The notes under the pieces are model-generated. The model saw nothing but the letters and a program-made list of their open reading frames with translations, had not been told where the DNA came from and did not search any database. 39,425 bases of DNA, from NCBI GenBank assembly GCA_017622995.1, contig JAGAQA010000060.1, positions 1 to 39,425 of the forward strand. Direction: 5' to 3'. Positions 31,604 through 39,425 of the stretch are shown in pieces. The translations under genes and the position numbers were made by a program. This DNA is from Oscillospiraceae bacterium (lineage in GTDB: Bacteria > Bacillota > Clostridia > Oscillospirales > Oscillospiraceae). The stretch's first letter is position 1. Each line of letters opens with the position of its first letter.

Positions 31604-33937
31604 ATGAATTACGATTGCGCGAACATCCTCCGGTGGACGGAAGCTCAGCTGAAGTACACCTATGACGTTTCCTTGCAGGAGGCCACCGCACAGGAGCTCC
31701 ACGAGGCTCTGGGTGAGGCCGTTATGATGGCGATTTCCGACAGCTGGAAGAGCAGCAAGAGCGCCCGCCTGCAGCAGCGGAAGGCCTACTATTTCTCCGC
31801 CGAGTACCTGATCGGCCGCCTGGTGTACTCCAACCTGTACAACCTGGGCATTCTGGACGAGATGAAGCAGCTCTTCGCCGCCAAGGGTGTGGACCTGAGC
31901 ATTCTGGAAGAGGTGGAGGATGCCGCTCTGGGCAACGGCGGCCTGGGCCGTCTGGCAGCCTGCTTCCTGGACAGCGCCGCTTCCTGCGACATTCCTCTGT
32001 CCGGCTACGGCCTGCGGTATAAGTTCGGCCTGTTCAAGCAGAGCTTTGATGAGCAGGGCAGCCAGAAGGAAAATGCCGATGACTGGTCGAAGTACGGCGA
32101 TCCCTGGTCCTACCGCCGGTACAACCACACCGTAAAGGTCAAGTTCCCGGATCATACCGTGCTGGCCGTGCCCTATGATGTGCCCATCATCGGCTATGGC
32201 ACCGACAACATCAACACCCTGCGCCTGTGGCAGTGCGAGGCGGAGGAGGAACTGGATTTCTCCGCTTTCAACGATCAGGACTATCTCCGGGCTCTGGCGC
32301 AGAAGAACAAGGCAGAGGACATCACCCGCGTCCTGTACCCCAATGACTCTACCTGGGAAGGCAAGCGCCTGCGCATCAAGCAGCAGTATGTTCTGTCCTC
32401 CGCCTCCCTGCAGGATATGCTGCGGACCTTCAAGAATGCCCACGGCAACGACCTGAGCCGGTTCGCCGACTACTATGCCGTCCAGCTGAACGATACCCAT
32501 CCTGCCATGTCCATCCCTGAGCTCATCCGTCTGCTCATGAATGAGGGCATGGATTTCGATCAGAGCTTCTCCATCGCCCAGCGCACCTTCTCCTACACCA
32601 ACCACACCGTCATGTCCGAGGCTCTGGAAAAGTGGCCCCTGGATCTGCTGAGCTCCGTGGTTCCCGAGATTGTGGACATCATCCGCCGCATTGACGAGAA
32701 GCTGAAGCGGGAGCATCCGGGCCTCTTTATCATCAAGGACAACACCGCCCATATGGCAAACCTGTCCGTTTATGTGGGCAGCTACGTCAATGGCGTTGCC
32801 GAGATCCACAGCCAGATTCTGAAGGACGACCTGTTCCATGACTGGTATCAGGTGTTCCCCGAACGGTTCCAGAACAAGACCAACGGCGTTACCCCCCGCC
32901 GCTGGATGGGCCTGTGCAACCCCGAGCTGACCCAGCTCCTCAAGTACCGCATCGGCGGCGACTTCCTGAAGGACCTGGATAAGCTGGCAAACCTGAAGCC
33001 CATGATCGATGACGATATGGTGCGTCAGTTCAACGCCGTAAAGCGGGAGAAGAAGGAACAGCTCTGCAAGGTGATCGCGGAGAAGGAAGGCGTTCAGCTG
33101 AATCCCGACTTCATCTTCGATGTGCAGGTCAAGCGTCTGCACGAGTACAAGCGTCAGCTGATGAATGCTCTGTCCATTGTGGATATTTACTTCCGGCTGA
33201 AGAACGGGGAGCTGCCCGACTTCCAGCCCACCGCGTTCATCTTCGGCGCCAAGTCCGCCCCCGGCTATGCCCGGGCCAAGGCCATCATCCGCTATATCAA
33301 CCGGATTGCCCGGATGATCAACAACGATCCCCAGGTGGCCGATAAGCTGAAGGTTGTCTTTGTCCAGAACTACAACTGCTCCTACGCCGAGCACATCATT
33401 CCGGCCGCCGACATTTCCGAGCAGATCTCTCCTGCCGGCACTGAGGCTTCCGGCACCGGCAACATGAAGCTGATGATCAACGGCGCGGTGACCCTGGGCA
33501 CCCTGGACGGCGCCAATGTGGAAATCGCCCAGGAAGCCGGTATGGAGAACGAATACATCTTCGGCCATACCGTGCAGGAGATCAACAGCACCAAGGACAG
33601 CTATTATGCCCGGGGCATTTACGATTCCGATGCCCACCTGCACCGTGCCATCGATACCCTGGTGGACGGCACCGTGCCCACCGATGACGCACAGCGGGAG
33701 CTGTACCATGCCCTGCTGGACGGCACCAACTGGCATAAGGCGGACCACTACTTTGTGCTGCTGGACTACAGCTCCTATATGGATGCCAAGCTCCGCGCCA
33801 ACCGGGAATACGCCGACCGTCTGGCCTTTGGCCGGAAGTGCCTGGAGAATGTAGCCTCCGGCTCCAAGTTCTCCTCCGACCGGACCATCCGCCAGTACGC
33901 CGACGAAATCTGGCACATCAAGCCTGTGAAGCGCTAA
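31604..33937 (+). CDS. glgP: Glycogen/maltodextrin phosphorylase
   Basis: 777 residues from ATG 31604 (TTGGAG 7 bases upstream); the frame is open further up but without a site. GT35 family: the N-terminal domain has AYYFSAEYLIGR and ALGNGGLGRLAACF; the C-terminal domain has the PLP-binding Lys622 in GTGNMKLM, then NGAVTLGTLDGANVEI. It releases glucose 1-phosphate from alpha-1,4-glucans in the cytoplasm. Clostridial phosphorylases lack the animal regulatory N-terminus, as here. Codon use is strongly biased, consistent with high expression. It is a single-gene unit with promoter and terminator. Confidence 0.97.
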   Translation: MNYDCANILRWTEAQLKYTYDVSLQEATAQELHEALGEAVMMAISDSWKSSKSARLQQRKAYYFSAEYLIGRLVYSNLYNLGILDEMKQLFAAKGVDLSILEEVEDAALGNGGLGRLAACFLDSAASCDIPLSGYGLRYKFGLFKQSFDEQGSQKENADDWSKYGDPWSYRRYNHTVKVKFPDHTVLAVPYDVPIIGYGTDNINTLRLWQCEAEEELDFSAFNDQDYLRALAQKNKAEDITRVLYPNDSTWEGKRLRIKQQYVLSSASLQDMLRTFKNAHGNDLSRFADYYAVQLNDTHPAMSIPELIRLLMNEGMDFDQSFSIAQRTFSYTNHTVMSEALEKWPLDLLSSVVPEIVDIIRRIDEKLKREHPGLFIIKDNTAHMANLSVYVGSYVNGVAEIHSQILKDDLFHDWYQVFPERFQNKTNGVTPRRWMGLCNPELTQLLKYRIGGDFLKDLDKLANLKPMIDDDMVRQFNAVKREKKEQLCKVIAEKEGVQLNPDFIFDVQVKRLHEYKRQLMNALSIVDIYFRLKNGELPDFQPTAFIFGAKSAPGYARAKAIIRYINRIARMINNDPQVADKLKVVFVQNYNCSYAEHIIPAADISEQISPAGTEASGTGNMKLMINGAVTLGTLDGANVEIAQEAGMENEYIFGHTVQEINSTKDSYYARGIYDSDAHLHRAIDTLVDGTVPTDDAQRELYHALLDGTNWHKADHYFVLLDYSSYMDAKLRANREYADRLAFGRKCLENVASGSKFSSDRTIRQYADEIWHIKPVKR

Positions 33938-33946
33938 AAACGATCC

Positions 33947-33978
33947 AAAACCGGCTGCTCCGAAGAGCAGCCGGTTTT
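33947..33978. terminator. Terminator between convergent glgP and capE-like genes
   Basis: AAAACCGGCTGCTC (33947-33960), CGAA loop, GAGCAGCCGGTTTT (33965-33978): a perfect 14-bp stem with T-runs on both strands, serving both genes. Confidence 0.9.
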
Positions 33979-34055
33979 TGCTGTTCCTGACCGGCAGCAG
34001 AATCATTCAACACAGCGCGCAAAAAAGAGCTGCCCGGGAGGGCAGCTCTGAATTC

Positions 34056-35102
34056 TTAGTTGTGACGGATACCGGCCAGTTCTTCTTTTACATAGTCGGT
34101 GGTCATCAGCTTCTGAATGGTCCCTTCCACATCCAGCCGGGTGGTGTTGTGGCTGGTGTAGGATTCGTCCGCCTCGGTGTGGACCTGGCCCTGGACCACA
34201 AACTTATCGTAGTTCAGATCCCGGCTGTCGGCAGCCACCCGGAAATAGTTCCCCATGTCCTCCGCCCGGAGACGCTCCTCCCGGGTCATCAGGGTTTCGT
34301 AGAGCTTTTCGCCGTGACGGGTGCCGATGATGTTGGTGCCCGTATCCCCAAAGAGCTGCTGCACGGCCCTGGCCAGATCGCCGATGGTGGAGGCATCTGC
34401 CTTCTGAATGAACAGATCCCCGGGGTTGGCGTTCAGAAAGGCGAATTTCACCAGCTCCACCGCCTCGTCCAGATTCATCAGGAACCGGGTCATGTTGGGA
34501 TCGGTGATGGTGATGGGGCTGCCCGCGTGGATCTGATCGATGAACAGGGGAATTACGCTGCCCCGGGAGCACATCACGTTGCCGTAACGGGTGCAGCAGA
34601 TGGTGGTGCCGCCCCGTTCCGCGGCCACCCGGGCGTTGGCGTAGATCACGTGCTCCATCATGGCCTTGGAGATGCCCATGGCATTGATGGGGTAGGCGGC
34701 CTTGTCGGTGGACAGGCAGACCACCCGCTTGACACCGGCGTCAATGGCGGCATGGAGCATATTGTCGGTGCCTTCCACGTTGGTCTTCACTGCCTGCATG
34801 GGGAAAAACTCGCAGGAGGGCACCTGCTTCAGAGCGGCGGCGTGGAAGATGTAGTCTACACCGGGCATGGCATCCCGGATGGACTGGAGATCCCGCACGT
34901 CCCCCACATAGAATTTCACCTTGTGGGCGCTGTCCGGATGGGTGGCCTGGAGCATATGGCGCATATCGTCCTGCTTCTTCTCATCCCGGGAGAAAATCCG
35001 GATTTGTCCAATGTCGGTATCCAGAAAATGCTTCAGAACGGTATTGCCAAAGGAGCCGGTACCGCCGGTGATCATCAGGGTTGCGCCGGAAAATTCAGAC
35101 AT
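34056..35102 (-). CDS. UDP-N-acetylglucosamine 4,6-dehydratase/epimerase, CapE/FnlA family
   Basis: 348 residues, extended short-chain dehydrogenase fold. The NAD(P) motif is TGGTGSFG (residues about 13-20). The active-site stretch is STDKAAYPINAMGISK: Met replaces the usual Tyr of YxxxK, as in the CapE/WbjB/FnlA and PseB families. Length and FLMNLDEAVELVKFAF point to CapE/FnlA, which starts UDP-L-FucNAc synthesis from UDP-GlcNAc. The usual partners CapF and CapG are not adjacent, so the final sugar is uncertain. AAAGGA lies about 9 bases before ATG 35102; the gene is 15 bases after the glycosyltransferase and cotranscribed with it. Confidence 0.88.
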   Translation of the reverse strand: MSEFSGATLMITGGTGSFGNTVLKHFLDTDIGQIRIFSRDEKKQDDMRHMLQATHPDSAHKVKFYVGDVRDLQSIRDAMPGVDYIFHAAALKQVPSCEFFPMQAVKTNVEGTDNMLHAAIDAGVKRVVCLSTDKAAYPINAMGISKAMMEHVIYANARVAAERGGTTICCTRYGNVMCSRGSVIPLFIDQIHAGSPITITDPNMTRFLMNLDEAVELVKFAFLNANPGDLFIQKADASTIGDLARAVQQLFGDTGTNIIGTRHGEKLYETLMTREERLRAEDMGNYFRVAADSRDLNYDKFVVQGQVHTEADESYTSHNTTRLDVEGTIQKLMTTDYVKEELAGIRHN

Positions 35103-35117
35103 AGTATTGTTTCCTTT

Positions 35118-36233
35118 CTACTTTTGAAGACGGGAAAATTCCCGGATATGTGTCATGTGGTCCGCGGCCATGGTTTCCACGGTGTAGGGCCGGATGGTTT
35201 CCAGGGCGCACCGCCCCAGAGCTTCGGTGTTTACCAGAGCCTCCAGCATGGCCTCCCGGAGGGCGTGTACATCCTCCACGGCCACAAGATAGCCGTTTTC
35301 TCCGTTGCGGATCAGCTCCAGTCCCGCATTGCAGCGGTTGGTGGTGATAACGCCCAGGCCGCAGGCCATGGCCTCGTTGACCACCAGACCCCAGATGTCT
35401 TCCCGGGTGGGCAGCACGAACAGGTCGGCGGCCATGTAGTATTTTTTCAGCCGGTCCTTCTTCTGGAAATCCACAAAATGAACGCCGGTCAGGTCATTTT
35501 CCCGGGCAAAGGTCAGGTAGCTTTCCGTGGGAATGCCGCCGATGATATAGATGCCCACATTTTTATCCAGCCCCCGGGCGGCCTGTAACAGCAGGTCGAT
35601 GCCCTTGCGGGGGATGAACTGGCCGATGCTCAGCACCATCCGTGCTTCCCGAATCCCCAGCTCCCGGCGCAGGGCCTGCTTTTCCTCTGCCGTGACGGGC
35701 CGGGGCAGAATGTCCGCTTCCGTCAGGGAGGAGAATCGATACCGGCGGAGCCGGTCCGCCCGGGCGCCGTAGTGCAGGTAGTATTGATCCAGCTCCCGGC
35801 AGGTGGACAGGTAGAGGCCGGCATTGCCAATGGCCCGGGCTTTGATCCACTCCTTCAGGCCGGACCCGGACCCGGCAAAGGCGCCGTCCGCTTCCAGACA
35901 GTAGGGGACCCGGTGCAGCTTGCACCAGGCAATGGCCCACAGCTCCGTAGGGGAGGTGTTTCCGGAGATGATGATGGCATCCCAGCCCTTTTTCAGCCAT
36001 GCGGTGACGCCGGGGCAGAACGCCTTGTCTGCCGCCGTGGCCTTGCCCCGCAGAAATACCTGCCGGTAGGTGCCCGATGCCTGGGCGGTCCACTGTACAT
36101 CTCGTTCGGAGGAACGATACAATTGATATAAAACCGTCAGATCGCAGTCCGCGCTCAAGGCGTTAAAGAACTCCACCCGATAGGGGGAGGGCACATTGGC
36201 AAGGAACAGGACCTTCAGCTGCTGTTTATCCAT
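35118..36233 (-). CDS. GT4-family glycosyltransferase
   Basis: 371 residues from ATG 36233 (GGGAG 6 bases upstream). GT-B fold: N-terminal FLANVPSPYRVEFFNAL, C-terminal nucleotide-sugar domain with IGQFIPRKGIDLLLQA and LPTREDIWGLVVNEAMACG. In the E-x7-E motif the first position at that spacing is Asp (D-I-W-G-L-V-V-N-E). It has no membrane segment and should add a sugar to a lipid-linked glycan at the inner face of the membrane. It is the first gene of a two-gene operon with the CapE-like enzyme, which may make its donor sugar. Confidence 0.88.
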   Translation of the reverse strand: MDKQQLKVLFLANVPSPYRVEFFNALSADCDLTVLYQLYRSSERDVQWTAQASGTYRQVFLRGKATAADKAFCPGVTAWLKKGWDAIIISGNTSPTELWAIAWCKLHRVPYCLEADGAFAGSGSGLKEWIKARAIGNAGLYLSTCRELDQYYLHYGARADRLRRYRFSSLTEADILPRPVTAEEKQALRRELGIREARMVLSIGQFIPRKGIDLLLQAARGLDKNVGIYIIGGIPTESYLTFARENDLTGVHFVDFQKKDRLKKYYMAADLFVLPTREDIWGLVVNEAMACGLGVITTNRCNAGLELIRNGENGYLVAVEDVHALREAMLEALVNTEALGRCALETIRPYTVETMAADHMTHIREFSRLQK

Positions 36234-36276
36234 AACATTCTCCCTTTTTCCGGGGCTATGCATTCAAAATCACTTT

Positions 36277-36306
36277 ATTATAGCACAGCGCAATCCGGAA
36301 TGTCAA
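36277..36306 (-). promoter_or_regulatory. Consensus sigma-A promoter of the glycosyltransferase operon
   Basis: On the minus strand a perfect TTGACA (complement of 36301-36306), 18 bases, and a perfect TATAAT (complement of 36277-36282), about 45 bases before the start codon. Confidence 0.85.
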
Positions 36307-36360
36307 TGTTCAAGGGGAGGGAGAATGCGTTGAGGAAAAAAGAGGGAGTTAGCCAAATCG

Positions 36361-36388
36361 ACAATTGTTCATTGTCAATTGTCAATTC
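36361..36388. repeat. Short repeat of ATTGTCAATT/ACAATTG units
   Basis: ACAATTGTTC-ATTGTCAATTGTCAATTC: overlapping copies of a 7-base unit (TTGTCAA), partly palindromic, in the gap between two minus-strand genes. No function is evident. Confidence 0.6.
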
Positions 36389-36410
36389 ACGAAAACTCCC
36401 GATTGTGCAT

Positions 36411-37559
36411 CTACCCCTTTGCCATGGCGGCGCGGCGGAGTACGGTTACATAGATTTCCCCCAGGGTCAGCCGGGGCACCGGCTGGGCAGCCACCAGAGG
36501 GGTTTCCAGCAGGGTTTCCTCCCCGCTGGTCATGGTCAGGGTTCCCAGCCTCTGGCCCTGCTCCACCGGGGCGGTGACTTCCTCCTCCAATTGAAGCCTG
36601 GTCACAATGCCGGACCGTTTTGCTTTCGGCACCAGCAGCGAGCCCGCACCCTCCAGCTTCAGGGGAACACTGGCGTCCTTTCCCAGCCGGACCGGGACCA
36701 CCGGGGCATCCTCCAGACCGGGGGTGACCAGGGCGTAGCCGGCAAAGCCGTAGTCCAGCATGGATTTGCAGGCGGCGGTGCGGATCTTGGCGCTTTCGCA
36801 GCCCATGACCACCGCAATCAGCTCCAGATCCTCCCGCTTGGCGGTGGCGCTGAGACAGTAGCCCGCGGTGGAGGTAAAACCGGTTTTCAGACCGGTGGCG
36901 CCGGGGTAGAAGCGGATCAGCTTGTTGGTGTTGGACAGCCCAAAGGCGCCGCCCCTTATGGTGTCCATCCAGATGGTCGTATACTTGGTGATGTCCGGAT
37001 GGCGGGCCAGAAGCTCCCGGGACATGACGGCAATATCGTGGGCGCTGGTGCGGTGGTTGGCCGCATCCGGGCCGTCGTCCAGACCGGTGCAGTTGACAAA
37101 GTGGGTGTCGTTCAGGCCCAGCTCCTTGGCACGCTCATTCATCCGCTCCACAAAGGCGGCTTCACTTCCGGCAATGTGCTCCGCCATGGCGCAGGCACAG
37201 TCGTTGGCGGAGGAGACGGCAATGGACTTGAGCATTTCGGAAACGGACATGGTCTCCCCAACCTTCAAAAATACCTGACTGCCGCCCTTGGCGGCGGCGG
37301 CTTCCGATGTGGTGACGGTGTCGGAGTAGTTGAGGGACCCGGAGTCAATGGCCTCCATAATCAGCAGCATGGTCATGACCTTCGTCACACTGGCAGGGGG
37401 CAGCGGTTCATGGGCGTTTTTTTCGTACAGGATCGTCCCGGTGGCCACATCCATCAGCAGCGCGCTCTTTGCCTGCACCTCCAGCCCTTCCGCGCTGACC
37501 CCCGATACCAGCGTGCTGAGCAGCAACAGTATACTGAGCACTACCCAAAGCTTTTTCAT
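36411..37559 (-). CDS. D-alanyl-D-alanine carboxypeptidase, DacF-like (penicillin-binding protein 5 type)
   Basis: 382 residues from ATG 37559 (GGAGG 8 bases upstream). Signal peptide about 1-23 (ending GVSA). Serine-peptidase S11 motifs: Ser57-x-x-Lys60 in PASVTKVM, S-x-N in SSANDCA, and K-T-G in GLKTGFTS. A C-terminal PBP5-type beta domain (about 280-375) follows; the last residues TVLRRAAMAKG are only weakly amphipathic, so membrane attachment is uncertain. It trims the terminal D-Ala of peptidoglycan stem peptides outside the cell. It is divergent from the hydrogenase gene, with 178 bases between starts. Confidence 0.93.
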   Translation of the reverse strand: MKKLWVVLSILLLLSTLVSGVSAEGLEVQAKSALLMDVATGTILYEKNAHEPLPPASVTKVMTMLLIMEAIDSGSLNYSDTVTTSEAAAAKGGSQVFLKVGETMSVSEMLKSIAVSSANDCACAMAEHIAGSEAAFVERMNERAKELGLNDTHFVNCTGLDDGPDAANHRTSAHDIAVMSRELLARHPDITKYTTIWMDTIRGGAFGLSNTNKLIRFYPGATGLKTGFTSTAGYCLSATAKREDLELIAVVMGCESAKIRTAACKSMLDYGFAGYALVTPGLEDAPVVPVRLGKDASVPLKLEGAGSLLVPKAKRSGIVTRLQLEEEVTAPVEQGQRLGTLTMTSGEETLLETPLVAAQPVPRLTLGEIYVTVLRRAAMAKG

Positions 37560-37653
37560 CCGCATCCCCTCCATGGCGATTTCCCTACAGCCTATGCGCC
37601 GGGTAAAAGGGTATGCCAATAAACCTATAATCAAATTGGTATAGGGCAGAACC

Positions 37654-37682
37654 TTGAAGAGGAGCGGCGGATTTGCTATAAT
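37654..37682 (+). promoter_or_regulatory. Predicted promoter of the [FeFe]-hydrogenase gene
   Basis: TTGAAG (37654-37659), 17 bases, perfect TATAAT (37677-37682). Transcription should start near 37689. Confidence 0.75.
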
Positions 37683-37695
37683 ACAGAGAAAAAAA

Positions 37696-37720
37696 CGGGC
37701 AGATGGAAACATTCTGCCCG
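37696..37720 (+). promoter_or_regulatory. Hairpin in the hydrogenase mRNA leader
   Basis: CGGGCAGA (37696-37703) pairs perfectly with TCTGCCCG (37713-37720) around a 9-base loop. It begins a few bases after the predicted transcription start and ends 5 bases before GGAGG (37726-37730), so it could protect the 5' end or influence translation. Confidence 0.55.
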
Positions 37721-37737
37721 ATTATGGAGGAGCGTAT

Positions 37738-39243
37738 ATGAGAGGAATCCCGTCCCTGATCACTGACATCCGCAATAAGGTGTTTACCGAGGTCGCCCGT
37801 ATGGCCTATTCCGGTTCCGACTACACCAAGGCAGAGGATCTGCCCTACATCATCGTGCCCGGGGATCAGCCCCTGCACCGGGAATCCGTGTTTCTGGAGC
37901 GTGCCATTGCCGGTGAGCGTGTGCGGCTTGCCATGGGCCTGTCTGTCCGCTCCGTCCAGACCCGGAGCCTGATGACCGAAGGCATGGACCAGGCGGCCAT
38001 TGCCCAGAGTTATTACGAGCCCCCGCTGATCAACATCATTCCCTATGCCTGCCACGCCTGCCCCACCAACCAGTATCGGGTGACGGAGAACTGCCAGAAC
38101 TGCCTGGCTGCCTCCTGCCAGCAGGTCTGTCCCCGGGATGCCATTCGCTTCGTCAACGGCAAGAGCCAGATCGATCCCGGCAAGTGCATCCGGTGCGGCA
38201 AATGCGCCCAGGCCTGCGATTACAATGCCATCATCCACATGGAGCGGCCCTGCCAGGCCGCCTGCGGCATGGATGCCATCGGCGCCGATGAGAACGGCAA
38301 GGCCATCATCAACCAGGACAAATGTGTATCCTGCGGCCAGTGCCTGGTTTCCTGCCCCTTTGGCGCCATTGTGGACAAGGGCCAGATCTATCAGGTGGTT
38401 CGCTCCATCGTGGAGGGGGATGAGGTCTATGCCATTGCCGCCCCCGCCTTTGCCCGGCAGTTTGGCAAGGAAGTAACCGTTGCCAAGTTCCGCGCGGCCG
38501 TTCAGCAGCTTGGCTTCCGGGATCTCATTGAGGTGGCTGTGGGCGCCGACATCTGCACCGTGGAGGAGGCCAGGGACTTTGTGGAAAAGGTTCCCGCCCA
38601 GCAGCCCTATATGGCAACCTCCTGCTGCCCCGCCTGGCACGCCATGGTTCACAAGCTGTTCCCCGCCCAGGCAAAGAACATCTCTATGACCCTGACCCCT
38701 ATGGTCTATACCGCCCGCATGGTCAAGAAGGAGCATCCGGATGCCAAGATTGTCTTTGTAGGCCCCTGCGCCGCCAAGAAGCTGGAGGCCATCCGGGAAA
38801 ACATCCGTTCCGATGTGGACTTTGTGCTGACCTTTGAGGAGATGCAGGGTATGTTCGAGGCAAAGGAAGTGGACTTTGAGAACCTGCCCGAGGTGGGCGC
38901 GCCGGACGAGGGCACCGCGGCCGGACGGGGCTTTGCCGTGGCCGGCGGTGTGGCCCGGGCCGTGGTGGAGGTGGTTCACGAAACCCATCCGGAAATGGAC
39001 ATCCAGGTGGCCAACGCCCAGGGCCTGCGGGAGTGCCGCAAGCTCATGAACATGGCAAAGGTGGGCAAGTACAACGGATACCTCCTGGAGGGCATGGCCT
39101 GCCCCGGCGGCTGTGTGGCCGGAGCCGGCACCATCCTGCCCATTCAGGAGGCCAACAAGGCAGTGGAAGCTTCCATGAAGCTGGCATCCAAGAAGAATCC
39201 GCTGGAATCCCGGTATGCCGACCTGGCGGAGAAGCTGGACTAA
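37738..39243 (+). CDS. Monomeric [FeFe]-hydrogenase, group B type
   Basis: 501 residues from ATG 37738 (GGAGG 7 bases upstream). The N-terminal half holds Fe-S motifs: CHACP, CQNCLAASCQQVCP, CIRCGKCAQACD and CVSCGQCLVSCP. The H-cluster motifs are L1 TSCCPAW (about 294-300), L2 GPCAAKK (about 342-348) and L3 GMACPGGC (about 452-459); GPCxAKK in place of MPCxxKK is the group B form. It should interconvert H+ and H2 with ferredoxin, but group B enzymes are poorly characterised and a sensory or other role is possible. No maturases (HydEFG) are in the window. Confidence 0.93.
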   Translation: MRGIPSLITDIRNKVFTEVARMAYSGSDYTKAEDLPYIIVPGDQPLHRESVFLERAIAGERVRLAMGLSVRSVQTRSLMTEGMDQAAIAQSYYEPPLINIIPYACHACPTNQYRVTENCQNCLAASCQQVCPRDAIRFVNGKSQIDPGKCIRCGKCAQACDYNAIIHMERPCQAACGMDAIGADENGKAIINQDKCVSCGQCLVSCPFGAIVDKGQIYQVVRSIVEGDEVYAIAAPAFARQFGKEVTVAKFRAAVQQLGFRDLIEVAVGADICTVEEARDFVEKVPAQQPYMATSCCPAWHAMVHKLFPAQAKNISMTLTPMVYTARMVKKEHPDAKIVFVGPCAAKKLEAIRENIRSDVDFVLTFEEMQGMFEAKEVDFENLPEVGAPDEGTAAGRGFAVAGGVARAVVEVVHETHPEMDIQVANAQGLRECRKLMNMAKVGKYNGYLLEGMACPGGCVAGAGTILPIQEANKAVEASMKLASKKNPLESRYADLAEKLD

Positions 39244-39334
39244 TCAGAATCGGGCAAATAAAGAAACTGTCATTTCGAGCCGGTGTGTGACCTGCGTCCC
39301 GTCAAGTAGACAGTGAAATAATTAACGAAAAGTT

Positions 39335-39354
39335 CACAGCGCTGCAGCGCTGTG
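39335..39354. repeat. Perfect 20-base palindrome
   Basis: CACAGCGCTG is followed directly by its reverse complement CAGCGCTGTG, 92 bases after the hydrogenase stop and just before a terminator. Confidence 0.75.
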
Positions 39355-39357
39355 GCA

Positions 39358-39410
39358 CCCACCAAACCCATGCACTTGCTGCGGCAAGCACACGGATTTG
39401 GTGGGTTTTG
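39358..39410 (+). terminator. Compound terminator downstream of the hydrogenase gene
   Basis: CCCACCAAA (39358-39366) pairs with TTTGGTGGG (39397-39405), enclosing a second stem CTTGC (39375-39379) with GCAAG (39384-39388); TTTTG follows. Confidence 0.7.
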
Positions 39411-39425
39411 TTATGCAGCTAAATC

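Noticed and set aside
36361-36388. Attachment site or CRISPR remnant
   Set aside because: It is only a short low-complexity repeat of a 7-base unit with no partner copy seen in the window.

Overview
The window looks like chromosome of an anaerobic gut Firmicute, most likely class Clostridia and close to the Oscillospiraceae. The basis is a moderately GC-rich genome with strong GGAGG-type ribosome sites, a six-part Rnf complex, a monomeric [FeFe]-hydrogenase, reverse rubrerythrin under a PerR-type repressor, glycogen phosphorylase, DacF-like carboxypeptidase and Gram-positive cytochrome c maturation proteins (ResB/CcsA). The species assignment is inference; no marker gene such as rRNA is present.

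Layout. 1-120: tail of a transposase. 171-3446: a membrane-anchored leucine-rich-repeat protein and a type Ic aspartate aminotransferase. 3419-3750: an unbroken chain of hairpins. 3763-5873 (minus strand): a PerR-controlled peroxide-defence operon, perR - reverse rubrerythrin - flavoprotein - 44-residue rubredoxin - desulforedoxin-like protein. 5928-10810 (minus): pstSCAB-phoU and a HAD phosphatase. 11041-17061: a tandem-HTH protein, an EAL phosphodiesterase, tRNA-Leu(UAG) followed by three tandem copies of its own 3' end, a diguanylate cyclase and a polyprenyl-phosphate sugar transferase. 17070-17394: a second chain of hairpins. 17659-26006: rnfC, a fused rnfD-rnfG, rnfE, rnfA, rnfB, then nrfA, resB and ccsA. 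26199-31315: an MMPL/RND-type exporter coupled to a GLUG-repeat surface protein. 31604-33937: glycogen phosphorylase. 34056-36233 (minus): CapE-like UDP-GlcNAc dehydratase and a GT4 glycosyltransferase. 36411-37559 (minus): DacF. 37738-39243: group-B-like [FeFe]-hydrogenase.

How it works together. The most notable block is Rnf followed directly by the pentaheme nitrite reductase NrfA and its haem-lyase proteins, without NrfH or another quinol dehydrogenase. Rnf moves electrons from ferredoxin across the membrane and carries an outward-facing covalent flavin in the fused D-G subunit, so a ferredoxin -> Rnf -> NrfA route for nitrite respiration is a reasonable hypothesis. The hydrogenase could balance the same ferredoxin pool. 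The peroxide operon protects these oxygen-sensitive FeS enzymes. The cyclase and phosphodiesterase suggest c-di-GMP control, possibly of the neighbouring exopolysaccharide sugar transferase.

The second notable block is non-coding: the tRNA-Leu 3' end is repeated three times downstream of the tRNA, each copy opening a structured unit of about 150 bp whose inner ends are the T-loop sequence in inverted orientation. This resembles a series of tRNA attachment sites around very small elements.
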